A stretch of DNA of 47,573 bases from Azospirillum sp. SYSU D00513. GTDB taxonomy: Bacteria; Pseudomonadota; Alphaproteobacteria; Azospirillales; Azospirillaceae. Shown here in pieces: positions 43,050 to 47,573 of this stretch. How positions within the stretch are numbered: the first letter of the stretch is position 1; each line of letters begins with the position of its first letter. A program made the position numbers and the translations under genes. Under the pieces are notes generated by a model. It searched no databases. It saw only the letters and a list, made by a program, of their open reading frames with translations, and was not told where the DNA came from. The stretch covers positions 1 through 47,573 of the forward strand of contig NZ_JAFIQV010000043.1 in NCBI RefSeq assembly GCF_017356015.1, written 5' to 3'.

Positions 43050-44111
43050 ATGATCAAACTTCTCATCGTCGACGACTCCGCCCTGATGCGACGGCATCTG
43101 GGCCGTATCTTCGAAGGGCAGGGCGACTTCGAGGTGACCTTCGCCCGCAACGGCGCGGAAGCCCTGAACCTGGTGCGCGAGCGGCAGCCCGACGTGGTGA
43201 CGCTCGACATCAACATGCCGGAAATGGACGGGCTGACCTGCCTCAGCCACATCATGACGGAGAGCCCGCGCCCCGTGGTGATGGTGTCCTCCCTGACCTC
43301 CAAGGGGGCCATGGCGACCTTGGAGGCTCTGGAACTCGGCGCCGTCGACTTCATCCCGAAGCCCGACGGCACCGTCTCCCTGAACATCGACAAGATCGAA
43401 GGGGAGCTGGTCGCCAAGGTGCGGGCCGCCGCCAGGACGCGGATGCGCTCGCGCAACCTCGCCCAGCGCATCCGGCGCCAGCACACGGAAAGCCGGGAGA
43501 CGCCCCGCAAGGCCCCGCTCTCCGCCGCCGGCGGCGAAGCGAAGGGGCTGGTGCTGGTCGGCGTGTCCACCGGCGGTCCGGGTGCCCTGGACTGCGTGCT
43601 GCCTGTGCTGCCCGCGGACTTCCGCTGGCCGGTCCTGATCAGCCAGCACATGCCCTCCAGCTTCACCGGCGTCCTGGCCCGGCGGCTGGACGGCAGCAGC
43701 CGCATCCATGTGGTGGAGGTGGACAAGCCGACCCCGCTCCAGCCGGGCTGCGCCTACATCGCCAGGGGGGACGCCGACATGCTGGTGGCGCGGCGTCCGA
43801 GCGGGCTGGTCGCCCTGCCCGCTCCGGCCTCCTCCCGCTATCTCTGGCATCCGAGCGTGGAGCGGATGGTCCAGAGCGCCATGGAACATGTCGATCCCAC
43901 GCGCCTCGTCGGCGTCCTGCTCACCGGGATGGGCAACGACGGGGCGGAGGCCATGACGATGCTCCGGCAGAAGGGCGGCCGGACCATCGCCGAGGCGGAG
44001 GAGACCGCCGTCGTCTGGGGCATGCCCCAGGACCTGATCCGGCGCGGCGGCGCGGATCTGGTGCTCCCCGTCCACCGCGTCGCCGAGCAACTCGAAAAAT
44101 GGGTCCGTTGA
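43050..44111 (+). CDS. cheB: Chemotaxis response regulator methylesterase CheB
   Basis: 353 aa. An N-terminal receiver (phosphoacceptor Asp53 in TLDINMPEMDG) is joined by a basic linker (RTRMRSRNLAQRIRRQ) to the methylesterase domain. The catalytic triad is Ser173 (GVSTGGPG), His200 (SQHMP) and Asp297 (GMGNDGAEA). It removes methyl groups from, or deamidates, the receptor's glutamyl sites. It stands 92 bases behind cheW and one base before the HEAT-repeat gene. Confidence 0.96.
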   Translation: MIKLLIVDDSALMRRHLGRIFEGQGDFEVTFARNGAEALNLVRERQPDVVTLDINMPEMDGLTCLSHIMTESPRPVVMVSSLTSKGAMATLEALELGAVDFIPKPDGTVSLNIDKIEGELVAKVRAAARTRMRSRNLAQRIRRQHTESRETPRKAPLSAAGGEAKGLVLVGVSTGGPGALDCVLPVLPADFRWPVLISQHMPSSFTGVLARRLDGSSRIHVVEVDKPTPLQPGCAYIARGDADMLVARRPSGLVALPAPASSRYLWHPSVERMVQSAMEHVDPTRLVGVLLTGMGNDGAEAMTMLRQKGGRTIAEAEETAVVWGMPQDLIRRGGADLVLPVHRVAEQLEKWVR

Positions 44112-44112
44112 C

Positions 44113-44727
44113 ATGCCGCTCGTGAAAGCCCCTGCGCCGCAGACGCCCGCCGCCCCGGCCTTCCCGGACCGGGCCTCGGTCCTGGCCGCCATCGAAAGCC
44201 TCGACCCCTCCGAACGGCGCGCCGCCGCCTGGGCCTCGCGGGCCTACGCCGACGGCATCGACATCATCGCCCACCGGCTCGCCGTGGAAAGCGACGCGGC
44301 GGTGGTCGAGGCCATGATCCTCAACCTCGTCGCCATCGGCAGCCCCAAGGCCGCCGCCGTGCTGGCACCGCTGCTGCGCTCGGGCAGCGCCGCGCGCCGC
44401 TTCGCCGCCGCCGAGGCGCTGCGCGACCTGGGCCCCGACGCGCTGCCGATGTTCGACGCGCTGATCCGCGACGAGGATCCGCAGGTCCGCATCATGGCGG
44501 CGGAGGTCGCGCGCGGCCAGCTCGGAGGGGCGGCCGCCCAGACCCTGGAGCGGCTGCTGCCCGACGAGGACCACGTCAACACGGCCTGCGCCTTCATCGA
44601 CGTGCTGGCGGAGATCGGCTCGGCCGGGACCGCCCCCGTGCTGCGCCACTTCGCCGACCGCCATGCCGGAAACGCCTACGTCCGCTTCGCGGTCGACACC
44701 GCGCTGGCCCGGCTGCCGGCGGCATGA
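44113..44727 (+). CDS. HEAT-repeat protein in the che operon
   Basis: 204 aa made of paired helices of PBS-lyase HEAT type: FAAAEALRDLGPDALPMFDALI, ... ADRHAGNAYVRFAVDTALARL are repeats seen only as patterns, about five in total from residue 40. No catalytic residues are visible, so it is probably a protein-protein adaptor. The start at 44113 follows the CheB stop by one base, so translation is coupled. Similar adaptors occur in cyanobacterial phycobilin and some chemosensory operons, but a defined role here is unknown. Confidence 0.85.
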   Translation: MPLVKAPAPQTPAAPAFPDRASVLAAIESLDPSERRAAAWASRAYADGIDIIAHRLAVESDAAVVEAMILNLVAIGSPKAAAVLAPLLRSGSAARRFAAAEALRDLGPDALPMFDALIRDEDPQVRIMAAEVARGQLGGAAAQTLERLLPDEDHVNTACAFIDVLAEIGSAGTAPVLRHFADRHAGNAYVRFAVDTALARLPAA

Positions 44728-44755
44728 CGGGCGGCGGAAAGGGAGGAGCAGCGCC

Positions 44756-45619
44756 ATGCGCGTGACCGGAGCCACCAAGACCGTTCCGACGGCCGTCACC
44801 GATGACGAGTTCCGGAAGTTCTGCGACTTCATCTATCGCCGCACGGGCATGTCCTTCGGCGACAGCAAGCGCTACTTCATCGAACCGCGCCTTCTGGAGC
44901 GGGTCGCGGAGACGGAATCCTCCGGCGTCCAGTCCTACCTGTCGCTTCTGCGCTTCGACGCGACGGGACGGGAGCTGGAGGTGATCGTCAACGCGCTGAC
45001 GGTCAACGAGACCTACTTCTACCGCGAGGAGCACCAGTTCGCCTGCCTGACCCGCTCGATCCTGCCGGACCTGGTCAAGCGCAAGCGCCCCGGCGAGCCG
45101 GTGCGCATCTGGTCCCTGCCCTGCTCGACCGGCGAGGAGCCCTATTCGCTGGCGATCTGGCTGCTGGAGCACTGGAGCGAGGTCGACCGCTGGGACATCC
45201 AGATCCTGGCGTCGGACATCGACACCCGCGTGCTGGAGCGGGCGCGCGAGGGCATCTTCGACGCGCGTTCGGTGAACCGCCTGCCCAAGGCGGTCCTCGG
45301 CCGCTACTTCCAGCCGATGCTGGACGACCGCTGGCGCATCCTCGACACGCTGCGCGGCTCCATCGACTTCTCGCGGGTCAACGTGTCCGACCGCGGCCAG
45401 ATGGCGGCCTTCCGCGACATCGACGTCATCTTCTGCCGCAACATGCTGATCTACTTCGACGACGTGTCCCGCCGCGAGGCGGCGGAGAGCATGTTCCATT
45501 GCCTGCGGCCCGGCGGCTTCATCTGCCTCGGTCACTCGGAGTCGATGAGCCGCTTCTCCTCCCTGTTCGACGTCCGCCGGTTCGAGGACGCCATCGTCTA
45601 TCAGAGGCCCTTCACATGA
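44756..45619 (+). CDS. cheR: Chemotaxis methyltransferase CheR
   Basis: 287 aa. GGGAGGAG 7 bases ahead sets ATG 44756. The N-terminal helical domain (FCDFIYRRTGMSFGDSKRYF) and the Rossmann methyltransferase domain with LTVNETYFYRE, SLPCSTGEEPYSLA (the S-adenosylmethionine loop) and IFCRNMLIYFD are canonical. The usual SAGC before STGEE reads SLPC here, a mild change. It methylates Glu residues on the receptor. No TPR or C-terminal pentapeptide-binding extension is seen. Its stop overlaps the cheY start. Confidence 0.95.
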   Translation: MRVTGATKTVPTAVTDDEFRKFCDFIYRRTGMSFGDSKRYFIEPRLLERVAETESSGVQSYLSLLRFDATGRELEVIVNALTVNETYFYREEHQFACLTRSILPDLVKRKRPGEPVRIWSLPCSTGEEPYSLAIWLLEHWSEVDRWDIQILASDIDTRVLERAREGIFDARSVNRLPKAVLGRYFQPMLDDRWRILDTLRGSIDFSRVNVSDRGQMAAFRDIDVIFCRNMLIYFDDVSRREAAESMFHCLRPGGFICLGHSESMSRFSSLFDVRRFEDAIVYQRPFT

Positions 45620-46029
45620 TGGAAGACAACGTCACACCTCTGAGGCCCGGCACGGCCAAGCGGCTCCTCGTCATCGACGACTCCGCCATCGTCCGCGCCT
45701 ATTACCGGCAGGCGCTGGAGCCCGCGGGCTACGCCGTCGAGGAGGCCTTCAACGGGCTGGAGGCGCTGGAGAAGGCGCTGACCACGCCCTTCGACCTCGC
45801 CATCGTCGACGTCAACATGCCGAAGATGGACGGGCTGAGCTTCGTCCGGCGGATGCGCGCGACGGAGGAGATCGCCTGCCTGCCCGTCCTGATGACCAGC
45901 ACGCTCGATCGGGACAGCGACATCGCCGCCGCCCGCGCCGCCGGGGTCAACCTCTACGTCGTCAAGCCGATCGCCGAGGACGAGCTGCGCCGCTTCACGC
46001 ACATCATGACGGGAGCCGAGACCCCATGA
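45616..46029 (+). CDS. cheY: Single-domain response regulator (CheY-like)
   Basis: 137 aa. ATG 45616 overlaps the cheR stop as ATGA. The receiver is complete: the acidic pair DD at 21-22, phosphoacceptor Asp65 (IVDVNMPKMDG), Thr at MTSTLD and Lys in VVKPI. There is no output domain. It takes phosphate from CheA and acts either as an output carrier or as a phosphate sink. Its stop overlaps the cheA start by 4 bases. Confidence 0.94.
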   Translation: MMEDNVTPLRPGTAKRLLVIDDSAIVRAYYRQALEPAGYAVEEAFNGLEALEKALTTPFDLAIVDVNMPKMDGLSFVRRMRATEEIACLPVLMTSTLDRDSDIAAARAAGVNLYVVKPIAEDELRRFTHIMTGAETP

Positions 46030-47573
46030 ACCCGCTTCTCGCACAATTCATCGTCGAGGCCCGCGAGCAGATCACCGCGACCACCGACGGCCTGCTGGTT
46101 CTGGAGCGCGACACCGGCAATGCCGAGCTGCTGAACGGCATCTTCCGCTCGGTGCACACGCTGAAGGGCTCCTCCGGCCTGTTCGACTTCCCGGCCCTGA
46201 CCTCCACGCTGCACGCGGCTGAGGACCTGCTGGTGTCCCTGCGCGAGCGGCAGCTCGTGCTCGACCCGGCCATGCTGGACCAGATCCTGGCGGCGCTCGA
46301 CCTCGTGTCGGTGTGGCTGGACTCGATCGAGGACAGCGAGGCGCTGCCGCACGACGCCGCCGAGCGCGGCGCGCCGGTCGCGGCGGCGCTACGCGCTTGG
46401 CTCGCCGGCCCGGGACCGGCGAAGGCCCCGGAGACGGCCGGTGCGGCCGATGCGGCGGAGGACGCCAAGGTCGTGCCCCTGCGCCGCCCGGCCCCGCCCG
46501 CCTGGCTGGCCGAGGCGCCGGAAAGCGCGCTGCTGGAGACGGTGGAGCAGGCCGTGGCGAACGGGGCGCCCGTGGTCGCCCTGTCCTACCGGCCGGAAGC
46601 CCAGTGCTTCTTCAAGGGCGACGACCCGCTGGCCCTGGTGCGGCAGGTTCCGGACCGGCTCTGGCTGGGGCTGGAGGAGCCGGCCCCCTGGCCGGCGCTC
46701 GGCGACTACGATCCCTTCTCCTGCGCGCTGGGATTCCGGGCGATCAGCCTCGGCCCGAAGAAGGAGGTGCAGCACCTCCTGCGCTACGTCGCCGAGCAGG
46801 CGGAGATCACCGAACTGGAAGCCGGTGACCTGCTCCGCTTCGCCGGGACGCCGACCGGCGATTCCATGGTCCGCGAGTTCGCCGCCGACGCGCTGGCGCA
46901 GCTCCAGCGCGGGCACCGCGCGTCGATCCCGGACTCCGCCGGGACCATGCTGGACCTGGTTCCGGCGGACGGCGGCGACGCCCCGGCGCTGCGCTGGCTC
47001 GCCCGCCTGTCGGCCAACGCGGCCGTTTCGGCGCCGGTGCTGGAAAGCCTGCTGACGGCGCTCGCCCAGGGCACGGCCCCCGTCCCGCCGCAAACCGTCG
47101 AGGAGTCGCCGGCCGAGGCAGCCCTGTCGGCGCCCGCCGCCCGGCTGCTGCGCGAGCAGCGCGACATGCTGCGCACCCCCTGCGACCATCTCGAGCTGGC
47201 CGGGCGCATCGGTTCCGCCGCCAAGGTGGCCGCCAATGCCCTGCGCCACGAGGGACGCCCCGCCCGCGCGGATGCGATGACCACGTCCGGCGGAGAAGCG
47301 ATGGCGGCGGCCGATCCCTCCGCCCTGCTCGCCCTCATCGAAGGGGTTCTGGAAGAGGGACCGCCGAAGCCGGCGGACGCCCCGCCGGCCGCCGACAGCA
47401 GTGCCCCCCGCAAGCCCGAGCGCGCCGGCGCAGTCGGGGACGAGGTGCATGAGCGCGCCTCGACGGTGCTGCGTGTAGACCAGTCGCGCATCGACGCGCT
47501 GATGAACCTCATCGGCGAGCTGGTGGTCGCCAAGAACGGCCTGCCCTTCCTCGCCCGCCGCGCCGAGAACGTC
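46026..47573 (+). CDS. cheA: Chemotaxis histidine kinase CheA (3' truncated by window edge)
   Basis: 516 codons are visible, open at the right edge. The P1 Hpt domain has the phosphorylatable His44 in FRSVHTLKGSSGLF. A long Ala/Pro-rich middle (about 130-470) follows, with no P2 domain that I recognise. TVLRVDQSRIDALMNLIGELV near residue 480 starts the P3 dimerisation domain, seen as its general pattern. The ATP-binding (P4), CheW-like (P5) and any C-terminal receiver lie outside. It completes the operon receptor-cheW-cheB-HEAT-cheR-cheY-cheA. Confidence 0.93.
   Translation, partial: MNPLLAQFIVEAREQITATTDGLLVLERDTGNAELLNGIFRSVHTLKGSSGLFDFPALTSTLHAAEDLLVSLRERQLVLDPAMLDQILAALDLVSVWLDSIEDSEALPHDAAERGAPVAAALRAWLAGPGPAKAPETAGAADAAEDAKVVPLRRPAPPAWLAEAPESALLETVEQAVANGAPVVALSYRPEAQCFFKGDDPLALVRQVPDRLWLGLEEPAPWPALGDYDPFSCALGFRAISLGPKKEVQHLLRYVAEQAEITELEAGDLLRFAGTPTGDSMVREFAADALAQLQRGHRASIPDSAGTMLDLVPADGGDAPALRWLARLSANAAVSAPVLESLLTALAQGTAPVPPQTVEESPAEAALSAPAARLLREQRDMLRTPCDHLELAGRIGSAAKVAANALRHEGRPARADAMTTSGGEAMAAADPSALLALIEGVLEEGPPKPADAPPAADSSAPRKPERAGAVGDEVHERASTVLRVDQSRIDALMNLIGELVVAKNGLPFLARRAENV

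Noticed and set aside
1..47573. CRISPR arrays, rRNA, tRNA, intact insertion sequences or prophage genes
   Set aside because: None seen on either strand; no regularly spaced repeats, cloverleaf candidates or transposase motifs.

Overview
The window is dense, high-GC DNA with short intergenic gaps and many ATGA or GTGA start/stop overlaps. TRAP and ABC transporters paired with FCD-type GntR regulators, NarK next to a PP2C-kinase fusion, RecD2, TreZ, photoactive yellow protein and a multi-gene che operon all suggest a free-living or plant/soil alphaproteobacterium. Rhodospirillales such as Azospirillum is my best guess, but that is inference because no rRNA or tRNA is present.

Layout. (1) 1-115: the 5' end of a group II intron on the minus strand, directly behind the terminator of the next operon. 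(2) 117-8727: an acid-sugar/hydroxy-acid catabolic locus. A TRAP transporter (dctP, gntR, dctQ, dctM; minus strand) diverges from a second gntR, an FAD-linked D-2-hydroxyacid dehydrogenase, a DenD-like dehydrogenase and an EamA exporter. (3) 8.9-11.6 kb: a large protein I do not recognise and a TerC-family membrane protein. (4) 11.6-13.3 kb: photoactive yellow protein and its 4-coumarate ligase. (5) 13.4-20.0 kb: a PP2C/Ser-Thr kinase fusion, a NarK-type nitrate transporter, an MscS channel and a RecD2 helicase. (6) 20.0-22.7 kb: a cluster of DnaA-box-like sites, a small ribbon-helix-helix-like gene, a decapitated vapB antitoxin remnant and treZ. (7) 22.7-36.6 kb: a nitrogen-compound (ureide, hydantoin or pyrimidine-like) catabolic island. 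It has two ABC importers, two FCD regulators, two amidohydrolases, an AtzH/HpxZ-like protein, an NTF2-like protein, ureidoglycolate lyase, a class V PLP enzyme and a dihydropyrimidinase. (8) 36.6-39.3 kb: a 440-base gap and a large HAD-domain protein. (9) 39.4 kb to the right edge: a chemosensory operon encoding a soluble receptor with two signalling tips, a triple-domain CheW, CheB, a HEAT-repeat protein, CheR, CheY and CheA (cut by the window edge).

How the parts work together. Regions 2 and 7 each look like import plus oxidation or hydrolysis under local GntR control. In region 7 a 16-bp palindrome upstream of one amidohydrolase/NTF2 pair recurs as variants upstream of the neighbouring gntR/ABC pair, which suggests one regulon. 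The PYP operon supplies a blue-light receptor and the enzyme that loads its chromophore, but no tyrosine ammonia-lyase is in the window. The che operon looks like a self-contained cytoplasmic array with no membrane-bound receptor of its own. The most distinctive items are the PYP/ligase operon (the ligase has an acyl-carrier-like N-terminus), the receptor with two tips exactly 300 residues apart combined with a triple CheW, and the group II intron junction.
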